A stretch of 19,033 nt of DNA, from assembly GCA_023255355.1 (NCBI GenBank), contig JALRIU010000148.1:1-19033 (forward strand), given 5' to 3'. The notes under the pieces were generated by a model. That model was given only the letters and a program-made list of their open reading frames with translations, had not been told where the DNA came from and did no database searches. Below are positions 1-8,067 of this stretch, one piece after another. The stretch's first letter is position 1. The number at the start of each line of letters is the position of its first letter. The translations under genes were made by a program, and so were the position numbers. Source of the DNA: Pseudomonadales bacterium (GTDB lineage: Bacteria > Pseudomonadota > Gammaproteobacteria > Pseudomonadales > JAHEIH01).

Positions 1-459
1 CATACCCCAGGCAATTCGTCTGGCGTAGTCGATGGTGCTGCGTTAGTACTATTAGGGAGTCAACAGGCAGGTATCACCATGGGATTGCGACCCCGTGCCC
101 GCGTGATTAGCACCGCTTTAGTTGGCACTGATCCCACGCTCATGCTCGAGGGCCCGGTTCCAGCATCCTTGAAAGCCTTGAAAATGGCAGGCATGACCGT
201 TGCTGATATCGATTTATTTGAGGTGAATGAGGCGTTCGCAACCGTGGTACTCAATTTTCAAGAAACTCTTGCTCTCGATCCTAATAAGGTAAATGTAAAT
301 GGTGGCGCTATCGCCATGGGCCATCCCATCGGTGCAACGGGTGCAATGCTTATTGGGCAGTGCCTTGATGAATTAGAGCGACGCGATCTGCAACGTGGTT
401 TGGTGACATTGTGTGCTGGTGGTGGTATCGGAATTGCCACAATCATTGAGCGGGTTTGA
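1..459 (+). CDS. Acetyl-CoA C-acyltransferase (thiolase), 3' part only
   Basis: This is the C-terminal 152 residues of a thiolase whose start lies left of the window; the frame is open from base 1. Thiolases cleave 3-ketoacyl-CoA with free CoA in the last step of beta-oxidation. Visible motifs are the SSGVVDGAA substrate-loop segment near the left edge, an NEAFA motif, the GGAIAMGHPIGATGA block with the active-site His at fragment residue 108, and the C-terminal LCAGGGIGIA block with the second active-site Cys at fragment residue 138. The nucleophilic N-terminal Cys is outside the window. The gene stops 9 nt before the FadJ-like gene, whose ribosome binding site overlaps this stop, so the two are co-transcribed in fadI-fadJ order. 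Thiolase identity is firm. Whether it serves fatty acids or steroid side chains cannot be told from this fragment. Confidence 0.95.
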   Translation, partial: HTPGNSSGVVDGAALVLLGSQQAGITMGLRPRARVISTALVGTDPTLMLEGPVPASLKALKMAGMTVADIDLFEVNEAFATVVLNFQETLALDPNKVNVNGGAIAMGHPIGATGAMLIGQCLDELERRDLQRGLVTLCAGGGIGIATIIERV

Positions 460-468
460 GGCATTAGC

Positions 469-2646
469 ATGGCAAAAGAAATCGCATTAACGCATTCGTA
501 TATCAAATTAACCATCGATAACGATGGGATATTGGAATTTATTTTTGATCAACCCGGTAAAAAAGTTAACACCATGGGTGATGACTACTTTGCTGCCATG
601 ACTGAGGCGATTGCTGTATCAGAGCAGCTTGCTAAAAGCGCAGAAATCACAGGTGTCTATGTTGGTAGCGGTAAACCACGGCAATTTTTTGCTGGGGGTG
701 ACATCAAAGAAATGCTCGAAACACCATTACCAGCAAGTATTGAACAAAAAAAGAAGACCTTTGATGGCACCTTAGAAGTAAAACGAGACCTCAGAAAATT
801 AGAAACTCTCGGTGTGCCTGTCGCTGTGGGAATTAATGGTGCATGCCTTGGTGGTGGCTATGAAATCGCCCTAGCTTGCCACTATCGCATTGCTTTGCCT
901 AATATCAAAATAGGATTGCCTGAGTCGGGCATTGGATTATTACCTGGTGCCGGAGGCATTGTAAGAACAACTTATTTGCTAGGCATGCAGAAAGCTATAG
1001 ATATCATTGCTACCGGGCGTCAGTTTAAAGCAGCTAAGGCATTAGACTTGGGAATGGTCGATGCCTTGGTCGATGAAGAATCGCAATTAATGCCTGCTGC
1101 CAAAGCATGGTTGCTAGCGCATCCTGATGCTTGCCAACCCTGGGATAAAAAGGGTTTTACTCTTCCCGGTGGTGATCATGATGACCCTAACAATATGAAC
1201 TTTTTATATTTTGGGCCGACGAATGTGCTAGCTAAAACTAAGGGTTTGATGCCTGCACAGGAGGCGATTTTTGCCTGCATAAGTGATGTCGCAAAAGTTG
1301 ATATCGATACCGCGATGAAAATCGAAGCGCGATACTTTGTCAGTCTGTTATACAGCCAAACTGCACGTAATATGATGTTGGCTTTCTTTATTCAGATGGG
1401 GCAGGTTAACAGCGGAGCAGCACGTCCAAAAGATATTGATAAACGCCGCATAGCTTGTCTTGGTATTCTGGGTGCCGGCCAAATGGGTGCAGGTATTGCA
1501 GCAACGGCGGTGACTATGGGGATCTCGGTTGTTCTTAAAGATGTCGGTCTTGAGGCTGCGCAACGAGGTTTAGCCTATGTGGAACAATCGTTGGCTAAAA
1601 ACAAACGGCTTTCCGATGAGCAACGACAAGCGGCCCTTAAGCTGCTAAAAGTCACTGATGCCTACTCGGATTTATCATCCTGTGAATTGGTGATCGAAGC
1701 TGTATTTGAAGATAGAGCGATTAAGGCACAAGTCACTCAGGCGACTGAGGCTGAATTATCGACTAAGGCAGTGTTTGCCTCAAATACCTCGGCCTTACCT
1801 ATCACTGAATTAGCACTGGCCAGCTCTGCGCCGGAGCGATTCATCGGTATGCACTTTTTTTCTCCGGTAGAAAAAATGCCCTTGGTTGAAATTATTTGCG
1901 GAGCAAAGACAGCACAACAAACACTGGCATTAGCGTTTGATGTGGCTCAGCAGTTAGGTAAGATCCCGATCGTTGTTAATGATGGACCTGGTTTCTTTAC
2001 CTCACGCATTATTTCGCAAACCATCACCCAAGGTTCCGATATGTTAGAGGAAGGTGTAAACCCTGTCCTGATAGAAGCTGCGGCGCGCGATAACGGTTCA
2101 CCTATTGGGCCTTTGGCGGCGATCGACGAAATTAGTCAAGAGACTGCTTACAGAAATGGCTTGCAACACAAAGCAGATAAAGAGGCTCAAGGTGGCGTTT
2201 GGCAAGATTCGAGCTCCTCAAGGGTGATCGATACACTCGTTAATAAATTTGGTCGCAAGGGTAAGAAGTCTGGCGGTGGGTATTACGAATATCCAGCGGA
2301 GGGTGGCAAATATCTTTGGCCCGGTCTGAAAGATCTTTATGCTGAACAAGGTTATTGTGATATTCCCTACCAAGATATTCGTGATCGATTGCTGTTTTCA
2401 CAGAGCCTTGAGGCTATTCGAGCGATGGAAGACGGTGTTATAGAACATGTGGCAGATGGCAATATCGGATCCATTATGGGTATCGGTTTTCCCGCCCAAA
2501 CCGGTGGTGTGTTTCAATTTATTAATGCCTATGGTGTTAAACACTTCATTGCCCGCGCAGAAGAACTTGCAGAGCTCTACGGCGAAGTTTTTACCCCGCC
2601 CCAGCTGTTAAAGGAATACGCCCAGCAGGATAAAATGTTCTTCTAG
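469..2646 (+). CDS. FadJ/FadB-type enoyl-CoA hydratase/3-hydroxyacyl-CoA dehydrogenase
   Basis: Cytoplasmic bifunctional beta-oxidation enzyme of 725 aa, the usual length for the family. It hydrates a 2-enoyl-CoA and then oxidises the 3-hydroxyacyl-CoA with NAD. The N-terminal crotonase domain (about 1-200) carries the oxyanion-hole segment FAGGDIKE (74-81) and both acid/base glutamates, Glu132 in GGGYEIAL and Glu152 in GLPESGIG. A linker leads to the Rossmann domain with LGAGQMGAG (about 334-342), the ASNTSALPI segment and GMHFFSPVE, whose His462 is the expected catalytic His. C-terminal dehydrogenase domains follow, with NDGPGFFTSRI. The start at 469 is preceded by GAGG overlapping the thiolase stop. 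With the thiolase it forms a two-gene FadIJ-like module. No key residue seems missing. It ends 18 nt from the convergent amidohydrolase gene. The substrate is not defined by sequence: it could be the general fatty-acid complex or a steroid-dedicated one. Confidence 0.93.
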   Translation: MAKEIALTHSYIKLTIDNDGILEFIFDQPGKKVNTMGDDYFAAMTEAIAVSEQLAKSAEITGVYVGSGKPRQFFAGGDIKEMLETPLPASIEQKKKTFDGTLEVKRDLRKLETLGVPVAVGINGACLGGGYEIALACHYRIALPNIKIGLPESGIGLLPGAGGIVRTTYLLGMQKAIDIIATGRQFKAAKALDLGMVDALVDEESQLMPAAKAWLLAHPDACQPWDKKGFTLPGGDHDDPNNMNFLYFGPTNVLAKTKGLMPAQEAIFACISDVAKVDIDTAMKIEARYFVSLLYSQTARNMMLAFFIQMGQVNSGAARPKDIDKRRIACLGILGAGQMGAGIAATAVTMGISVVLKDVGLEAAQRGLAYVEQSLAKNKRLSDEQRQAALKLLKVTDAYSDLSSCELVIEAVFEDRAIKAQVTQATEAELSTKAVFASNTSALPITELALASSAPERFIGMHFFSPVEKMPLVEIICGAKTAQQTLALAFDVAQQLGKIPIVVNDGPGFFTSRIISQTITQGSDMLEEGVNPVLIEAAARDNGSPIGPLAAIDEISQETAYRNGLQHKADKEAQGGVWQDSSSSRVIDTLVNKFGRKGKKSGGGYYEYPAEGGKYLWPGLKDLYAEQGYCDIPYQDIRDRLLFSQSLEAIRAMEDGVIEHVADGNIGSIMGIGFPAQTGGVFQFINAYGVKHFIARAEELAELYGEVFTPPQLLKEYAQQDKMFF

Positions 2647-2657
2647 GCGAAAATTGT

Positions 2658-2691
2658 GGCGGTCTTACTGTCTAAAGAAGCTAAGGCCGCC
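2658..2691. terminator. Possible hairpin between convergent genes
   Basis: GGCGGTCTT (2658-2666) can pair with AAGGCCGCC (2683-2691) as a 9-bp stem with one G-U wobble and a 16-nt loop. The stem contains the amidohydrolase stop codon and sits just after the FadJ-like stop. Read on the minus strand it is followed by ACAATTTTCG, a weak U-rich tract; on the plus strand there is no U run. It may serve as a modest shared transcription end point. It is not a textbook intrinsic terminator. Confidence 0.35.
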
Positions 2692-4350
2692 CACGATCGT
2701 TTCTACCACAGCGATATCCTTAATGGCTTTGTCACTGTTCAAAGGGTTGTCCTCGAGAATAGTGAAGTCTGCCTGCTTACCGGGTTCGAGACTGCCAATT
2801 TTATCCTCTAGATTGATTTGCCAGGCTGCATCAATTGTTAGAGCTTTAAGGCCATCTAGGACTGATAATTTTTCCTGTTCGCCGAGCACCCTTCCTGTAG
2901 CGGTTTGTCTTTCAACACTGCTCCACCATGCCAACATGGGTGACATAGGCACCACAGGTGTGTCGAGGTGGTTAGTAAAGCGCAGCCCCAATTGTTTTGC
3001 CGATTGGGTCGGGCTTATTCGATTGGCACGCTCGGGTCCTATTAGTGTATTAAAGTGGGCATCACCCCAGTAGTAGGTGTGTGACACAAAGAAGCTTGGA
3101 ATCACACCCAATGCTGCCATACGCTGCAACTGATCTTGGCGCGCCATCTGTGCATGAATAATGATGGGGCGATGTAATGGTTTTGCGGTCTGTGACGTGG
3201 CGTATTCAAAAGCATCAAGAATATCATCGATAGATGCGTCGCCATTCCCATGCACGGCAACTTGAAAACCATGGCTAACGACATCAAGTACCTGTTCTTT
3301 AAGTGCGCTTGCTTCGATGCGTGGATAGCCTCGGTAATCTTCACTATGACCTTGGTGAGTATGATACGGTTTTGCTAGATAGCCAGTAAAACCTTGTATT
3401 GAACCATCGGCGATAAGTTTAATGGCGCTCATATGGAAGTCTTTGGATTCAAGATCTGCAGCTTTTGTTTCGCCACTGATAAGCTGTTGACCTAGCGTTT
3501 CGTAGGTTGGTAAAAATACCAAACGCTGGGGAATCATTCCTAGTACTTTGGCGAAGGATAGGGCTTGAATATATTGCTTATCCACATTACTTGCTTGTAA
3601 TGTTGTGACCCCCGCCTGTTGGTACTCTTGTTGTGCCATGCTGACCATGTTAAAAAAGTCTACCACTCCAACATTAAACATGTGCCGTTGGAAAGGAGTG
3701 GCATCGTTTTCTTCAACGATACCAGAGGACAGGATTTCTTCAGACCATGGTTGACCTAGTTCACTGGCAACCTGTTGCAGTGCAGCGCTATTTGCTACGC
3801 CTAAATGCCCTGAGACATGCATAATGAATAGCGGCTGGGTTGGTGCAATGACATCGAGTTCGGCGCGTGTTGGATGGCGATTTTCTGCCAGCATAAGTTG
3901 ATCGTATCCAAAGCCCGCGATCCACTTGTCAGAAGGGGTTTGGTTGGCTTGCTGTTGCATGCGGCTTAAAAGATCGTCAATTGTCTGTATCTGTCCTACA
4001 GGAGGGCTATTGAGGTTTGCGGCAAATAATTCCATACCACTGCCAGGAAAATGGCTGTGGGCGTCTACAAAACCAGGAATCATTGTTTGACCTTTAAGGT
4101 CGTGCATGATGGTACCTGTGGGCGCTATTTTTTGCAGCTCACTGAGCAGGCCTATGGCTTTAATTTTATCCTTGCTAACGAGTATGGCTTCAGTGATAGG
4201 TTGCTTATCAGTCATTGTAATAATGTTGCCGTTGAACCAAAGTTGGGCCTCAGGTGGCGGGCTAGGCTGCAGAGAACGAAATAAAATAAATACACCTACC
4301 GCTAAAACAACTATCACTAATCCTATTATTTTTAAAATTCTTTTTAGCAT
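2665..4350 (-). CDS. Membrane-anchored amidohydrolase, YtcJ-like (amidohydrolase family 3)
   Basis: Metal-dependent hydrolase of 561 aa with an N-terminal hydrophobic segment (residues about 6-25) behind a Lys/Arg-rich start, so probably anchored in the inner membrane with the enzyme in the periplasm. Metal-site motifs of the YtcJ/amidohydrolase-3 group are visible: DAHSH (96-100) with the HxH pair, Lys311 before DGSIQG as the likely carboxylated lysine, His367 in AVHGNGDASID, His399 in IIHAQMA, and Asp463 in HLDTPV. The C-terminal LEPGKQADFTIL strand is also typical. I chose the ATG at 4350; a TTG one codon upstream is also open, and AAGG lies about 8 nt before the ATG. It is the last gene of the MaoC/acyl-CoA dehydrogenase operon, 18 nt after its neighbour. 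The substrate is unknown; family members act on diverse amides and cyclic compounds. Its link to beta-oxidation is unexplained. Confidence 0.87.
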   Translation of the reverse strand: MLKRILKIIGLVIVVLAVGVFILFRSLQPSPPPEAQLWFNGNIITMTDKQPITEAILVSKDKIKAIGLLSELQKIAPTGTIMHDLKGQTMIPGFVDAHSHFPGSGMELFAANLNSPPVGQIQTIDDLLSRMQQQANQTPSDKWIAGFGYDQLMLAENRHPTRAELDVIAPTQPLFIMHVSGHLGVANSAALQQVASELGQPWSEEILSSGIVEENDATPFQRHMFNVGVVDFFNMVSMAQQEYQQAGVTTLQASNVDKQYIQALSFAKVLGMIPQRLVFLPTYETLGQQLISGETKAADLESKDFHMSAIKLIADGSIQGFTGYLAKPYHTHQGHSEDYRGYPRIEASALKEQVLDVVSHGFQVAVHGNGDASIDDILDAFEYATSQTAKPLHRPIIIHAQMARQDQLQRMAALGVIPSFFVSHTYYWGDAHFNTLIGPERANRISPTQSAKQLGLRFTNHLDTPVVPMSPMLAWWSSVERQTATGRVLGEQEKLSVLDGLKALTIDAAWQINLEDKIGSLEPGKQADFTILEDNPLNSDKAIKDIAVVETIVGGLSFFRQ

Positions 4351-4371
4351 CAAAATGACCTTGTTAGCGTA

Positions 4372-5592
4372 TTAATTGGAAACGAGTTCGCGAAAGGTTT
4401 TGCCTTTATCGAGCCTAGGTTCCGGAGGTAATCCAAGCACGCGTTCACCAACGTTGTTTTTGACAATTTCATCGGTACCACCGGCGATTCTAATACCGGC
4501 TGCGCCATACCATAAATCTTCAATTAATTGCCAATGGCTGCCGTGCTCGGCAGCGCTTAATAAGCCTTTGCTGCCTTCTAAGTCCATCATAAGCTCACAG
4601 TAATCACTTAAGGTTTTAGCAGCTATTATCTTTGCAACTGAGAGCTCTGGTCCTGGTTCTTTGCCTTGTCCAAGAGCAGTTAGACCTCTACATTGCATAA
4701 GCCATAAACCATGGGCGTGTATGTATATTTCATTGAGTCGATTCAAGATGGACTGGTCGTTGACAGCACGATGCTGAGATTGGATGTTACGCGCCAATTT
4801 TTGCCAGAGGTCGGCGGGTAATACGCCACCAATCGACAAACGCTCGTTCATCAAGGCTGTCATGGTGACTCGCCAGCCATTGCCAATGTCGCCAACGCGT
4901 TGTTCGTCAGGCACGTAGACATCATTGAAAAAAACTTCGTTAAATTCCTCTTGGCCATTGGCTTGACGAATGGGGCGTATTTCAATCCCCGGTGTCTGCA
5001 TGTCGACAAAAAACGATGTCATTCCTGCAAACTTTGCTTGGTCTGGATCAGTACGCGTCAATACCATGCCAAATTCGGCAAATTGCGCAAAACTTGTCCA
5101 GACCTTTTGTCCGCTGATGATCCAGCCATCTCGACCATCTTCGCAACGCTTAGCCTGCGTACGAATCATACCTAAATCTGAACCAGCATTGGGCTCAGAT
5201 AAGAGTTGGCACCATAGTTCCTTGCCTTGCAAGGCTGGTGCAACATAGCGGGCTCTTACTTCGTCACTGCCATGCACCAGCAAACTCGGGATGACCATGC
5301 CAAGGCTAACGTTGAACACACTTGCTGGCACATTGTATTTTGCCTCTTCTTCGCGAAAAATGACTTCTTGAATAGGCGAGCCGCCTCTACCTCCCAATGC
5401 TTTTGGCCAAGTAATCGCCCCGAAACCATTGGCTGCCTTGGTTGCCTGCCATGCTCGTGAGGCACTAATGCGTTCAGCTAATGAATCGAATGTTTGATGT
5501 TGGCCTGCAGACTTTGGGGTTGCGTGGGTCGCCAGCCATTGTGCGCACTCAGTTCTAAAAATTGCTTCTTCAGGCGTGTCTTTAAAGTCCAT
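4372..5592 (-). CDS. Acyl-CoA dehydrogenase, larger subunit of a likely pair
   Basis: FAD-dependent acyl-CoA dehydrogenase of 406 aa that introduces a 2,3-double bond into an acyl-CoA. The N-terminal helical domain is followed by the beta-domain signature QLLSEPNAGSDLG (about 129-141) and KVWTSFAQFAEFG for FAD binding. MNERLSIGG follows at about 248-256; Glu250 is a candidate catalytic base by analogy with the FadE26 group (from memory). The C-terminal AGGTDEIVKNNVGERVLGLP (370-389) is intact. A strong AGGAGG ribosome binding site precedes the ATG and overlaps the stop region of the upstream acyl-CoA dehydrogenase gene, 9 nt away, implying coupled production. Such adjacent unlike pairs form alpha2-beta2 heterotetramers in steroid side-chain degradation (for example FadE28-FadE29 of mycobacteria). 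That assembly is inferred here. Family identity is firm; the substrate is not. Confidence 0.93.
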   Translation of the reverse strand: MDFKDTPEEAIFRTECAQWLATHATPKSAGQHQTFDSLAERISASRAWQATKAANGFGAITWPKALGGRGGSPIQEVIFREEEAKYNVPASVFNVSLGMVIPSLLVHGSDEVRARYVAPALQGKELWCQLLSEPNAGSDLGMIRTQAKRCEDGRDGWIISGQKVWTSFAQFAEFGMVLTRTDPDQAKFAGMTSFFVDMQTPGIEIRPIRQANGQEEFNEVFFNDVYVPDEQRVGDIGNGWRVTMTALMNERLSIGGVLPADLWQKLARNIQSQHRAVNDQSILNRLNEIYIHAHGLWLMQCRGLTALGQGKEPGPELSVAKIIAAKTLSDYCELMMDLEGSKGLLSAAEHGSHWQLIEDLWYGAAGIRIAGGTDEIVKNNVGERVLGLPPEPRLDKGKTFRELVSN

Positions 5593-5601
5593 CTTAACCT
5601 C

Positions 5602-6699
5602 CTAGCAAGTAGAATGAGCGAGTAAGCACGATGATAGTTGTTGCTGCCAATGGGTTTCTGGACCTAGCGCAACCGCATAGTGTCGCGAACGTTTTAAGAA
5701 GAGATGGCAGTCCATCTCCCAGGTATAACCCATACCACCGTGGGTTTGAATATTCTCCTTGGCAATAAAGCTCATAGCTTTACTTGACGAAATGATCGCA
5801 GTAGCAGCAGCTTTAGAAACATCATCGGGGGATGAGGCCATTGCCCATGCTGCATAATAACAATGTACCCTGGCGAGTTGGTTTAAGGTGTATGCGTCAA
5901 CCAATTTATGTTTTATGCCCTGATATGAACCGATGATTCTGCCAAAAGCAGAGCGTTCTGATGCATACCGAGTGGCCATTTCGAGGGCTGAATCAGCGGC
6001 ACCCAACTGTTCAAAGCTCAATAATATGGCGGCATGATTGAGACAGCGCTCAAGGATTTTATTGCAATCATCCCCCGAGGCTAATATTAAGGCCGGTGTT
6101 TGAGTTAGTGTTACGGTACCGGCCGAACAGCTATTGTCTAGCAGTGATAATGCTCTAGTATTCATCGATGTATCACGATAGCTCAGGGTGATGTACTGAT
6201 TGCCTTGCGAGTCTTTAGCATGACAAATAAACAAATCAGCTTCATTGGCGTTATGTACGAGTTCGTTCGTACCTGTAAGCATATTATCCGCTAATTGAAT
6301 GTCTGTACTTGCATGATCATCAATATTCACAACTAAACAACCTATGCTGCCTTCACCAATTTTACTGAGCGCATCATCTCTAATGTTGCTTGGTTCACAC
6401 TGCAGCAGAAGTTGCTGTGCAAGGTATAGACACCCTAAGCTGGGGATAGGAGCCAATTGCCTACCTATTTCTTCTGCGCTGATACACAACTCATATGCGC
6501 CTAAGCCAAAACCGCCGCATTGCTCGGGTGACATAATGTTTTGAATGCCCATGGCTTGCATACTTTGCCAAACCGTTCGATCTAGGTGCTCTGAACTTTC
6601 TAGGATGGCTCTAGTTTTTGATAGCGGTGCTTCGTTCACCATAAATCGACGAATTTCTTGACGAAACTGTAGTTGATCTTCCGAAAATTCAAAATTCAT
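5602..6699 (-). CDS. Acyl-CoA dehydrogenase, smaller divergent subunit
   Basis: Acyl-CoA dehydrogenase family protein of 365 aa, shorter than its 406-aa neighbour. It keeps the family signatures RYASERSAFGR (244-254) followed by SYQGIKHKLVDAY, and THGGMGYTWEMDCHLFLKR (319-337). It lacks the usual GGTxEI C-terminal block and any clear xSEPxAGSD motif in the middle domain, so it is unlikely to act alone as a standard acyl-CoA dehydrogenase. The neighbour has exactly those two blocks, which suggests complementary halves of a heteromeric enzyme with a composite active site. It starts 17 nt after the MaoC gene stop, and no strong ribosome binding site is visible, so it probably depends on translation from upstream. 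Identity as a member of the superfamily is firm; the role as partner subunit is inferred. Confidence 0.9.
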   Translation of the reverse strand: MNFEFSEDQLQFRQEIRRFMVNEAPLSKTRAILESSEHLDRTVWQSMQAMGIQNIMSPEQCGGFGLGAYELCISAEEIGRQLAPIPSLGCLYLAQQLLLQCEPSNIRDDALSKIGEGSIGCLVVNIDDHASTDIQLADNMLTGTNELVHNANEADLFICHAKDSQGNQYITLSYRDTSMNTRALSLLDNSCSAGTVTLTQTPALILASGDDCNKILERCLNHAAILLSFEQLGAADSALEMATRYASERSAFGRIIGSYQGIKHKLVDAYTLNQLARVHCYYAAWAMASSPDDVSKAAATAIISSSKAMSFIAKENIQTHGGMGYTWEMDCHLFLKRSRHYAVALGPETHWQQQLSSCLLAHSTC

Positions 6700-6716
6700 A
6701 ATTTGATAAGCGTTTG

Positions 6717-7175
6717 TTAAGGATAAAAGACACTAATAGTATCAACGACACATGAAGGGCGAGTTTGGCCTTCAACCTGCATGGTGATTCGAACCACGAG
6801 TTTGTATCCCCCTTTAAAATCCTCAACGGAGATGACTTCGCCCTCTGCGCTAAGTGAGGAATCGACGGGAACCGGAGCCGGGAAGCGGACATTTTCGACG
6901 CCGTAATTAACACCCATACTGAAGGATTTTACAGTAATGAGTCTGGGTAAAAACCAAGCTGCAAGCGATAGCGACAAGTAGCCATGGGCAATGGTTTTGC
7001 CAAAAGGCCCGGTTGCCGCTTTTTCTGGATCGACATGTATCCATTGGTGGTCGCCTGTCGCATCAGCAAACATATCGATGCGGCTTTGTTCAATAACAAG
7101 AGCCTCTGTAGGGCCAAGTTTAGTGCCAGTGAGCGCCTTTAAGTCCTCTGGTGTAGCAACAATTAAAGCAGTCAT
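6717..7175 (-). CDS. MaoC-like enoyl-CoA hydratase, single hotdog domain
   Basis: Protein of 152 aa with one complete hotdog fold of the MaoC/NodN type. These enzymes add water to trans-2-enoyl-CoA to give (R)-3-hydroxyacyl-CoA. The hydratase motif FADATGDHQWIHVD (36-49) supplies the catalytic pair Asp42 and His47, and GPFGKTIAHGYLSLSL follows as expected. From memory the whole protein closely resembles Mycobacterium Rv0130 (HtdZ). The ATG at 7175 has a good GAGGAG site about 6 nt upstream. It is the first gene of the operon leading to the two acyl-CoA dehydrogenases, so it is placed to hydrate their product. It differs from ChsH1/ChsH2-type split hydratases because both active-site residues are in one chain. 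It is divergent from the SDR pair beginning at 7310. Confidence 0.92.
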   Translation of the reverse strand: MTALIVATPEDLKALTGTKLGPTEALVIEQSRIDMFADATGDHQWIHVDPEKAATGPFGKTIAHGYLSLSLAAWFLPRLITVKSFSMGVNYGVENVRFPAPVPVDSSLSAEGEVISVEDFKGGYKLVVRITMQVEGQTRPSCVVDTISVFYP

Positions 7176-7208
7176 AAACTCTCCTCTTTTTTCTAGATCC
7201 TATCATCC

Positions 7209-7229
7209 AATGCTGAACTTAACAGCATT
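7209..7229. promoter_or_regulatory. Perfect inverted repeat in divergent promoter region
   Basis: AATGCTG (7209-7215) and CAGCATT (7223-7229) are perfect inverted arms separated by 7 nt (AACTTAA). They lie in the 134-bp space between the MaoC operon and the SDR pair. Position and symmetry fit a dimeric repressor or activator operator controlling both directions. I see no confident -35/-10 pair around it, and the regulator is unknown. Confidence 0.4.
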
Positions 7230-7309
7230 AAAAACAGTCCTTTAGTCTATTCGCATTAGGCTTTTTAATGAGGCGTAGGGTTAGAATAAATCAACGTTGA
7301 GGGAACCAT

Positions 7310-8056
7310 ATGAGACTCGAAAATAAGATTATTTTATTAACCGGCGCTGCTCGTGGTGTCGGCTTGGCAACTGCGAAATGTTTTGTTGCAGAAGGCGCAA
7401 AAGTTATTATGACTGACATCAATAGTGAGCGGTTACAAGCGCAAGCGACAGCGCTAGGTGCAGACTTTGTTGAGCACGATGTGAGTACTGAATTGCATTG
7501 GCAAACGATTACTGCAAAGATTGCTAAAGACTACGGTCATTTAGATGGGTTGTTTAATAATGCTGCCATCTTACAGTCGGCATCCATTGAAGCTGAAACA
7601 TTAGAAGGTTGGCAGCGAATTCAAAAGGTCAATGCGGATAGTGTTTTCTTGGGTATTAAATATTGTTTGCCTTTGCTTGAGGTTCACGGCGGGTCGATTG
7701 TTAATATGTCATCATCTTCGGCGCTGATGGGTTTATCGCAATTTTGTGCTTACACCGCTGCCAAGGCGGCCGTTCGTAGCTTGACCATGTCGACCGCTGT
7801 ATTGTGCAAACAAAAGGCTAATAAAGTGCGATGTAATTCGATCCATCCGGATGGCATCAATACCGATATGGTACGTGAAATGAGTGCCCAACTGACTGAT
7901 GAGCAACGTGGTGATTATAAACGCAGTATCCCTTTTGTTTGCCAGCCTGAAGATGTAGCTAACCTTGCCTTATTTCTAGTCTCTGATGAATCCAGGCATA
8001 TGAATGGTGCTGCTCTGAGTTTGGATAATACTGCTACCATTCATCCCCCATATTAA
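7310..8056 (+). CDS. SDR dehydrogenase resembling 3-beta/17-beta-hydroxysteroid dehydrogenase
   Basis: Classical short-chain dehydrogenase/reductase of 248 aa. It has the cofactor motif TGAARGVG (11-18), an Asp after beta-2 (Asp36 in MTDIN) indicating NAD(H), FNNAAI (82-87), catalytic Ser near 135 in NMSSSSAL, and YxxxK as Tyr148/Lys152. Beyond the generic fold it shares, from memory, distinctive segments with Comamonas testosteroni 3-beta/17-beta-hydroxysteroid dehydrogenase: GVGLA, DSVFLG, NSIHPDGI and LALFLVSDESRHMNGA. This suggests interconversion of a hydroxyl and ketone on a steroid-like ring. The ATG is preceded by GAGGGA about 6 nt upstream. The gene is followed 11 nt later by another SDR, forming a two-gene operon. 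SDR identity is firm. Steroid specificity is inferred from resemblance and context. Confidence 0.88.
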   Translation: MRLENKIILLTGAARGVGLATAKCFVAEGAKVIMTDINSERLQAQATALGADFVEHDVSTELHWQTITAKIAKDYGHLDGLFNNAAILQSASIEAETLEGWQRIQKVNADSVFLGIKYCLPLLEVHGGSIVNMSSSSALMGLSQFCAYTAAKAAVRSLTMSTAVLCKQKANKVRCNSIHPDGINTDMVREMSAQLTDEQRGDYKRSIPFVCQPEDVANLALFLVSDESRHMNGAALSLDNTATIHPPY

Positions 8057-8067
8057 TAGGAGCTAGC

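Noticed and set aside
2654..3073. 139-codon open frame on the plus strand after the FadJ-like gene
   Set aside because: Fully antisense to the amidohydrolase C-terminus, with low-complexity composition and no family signature.
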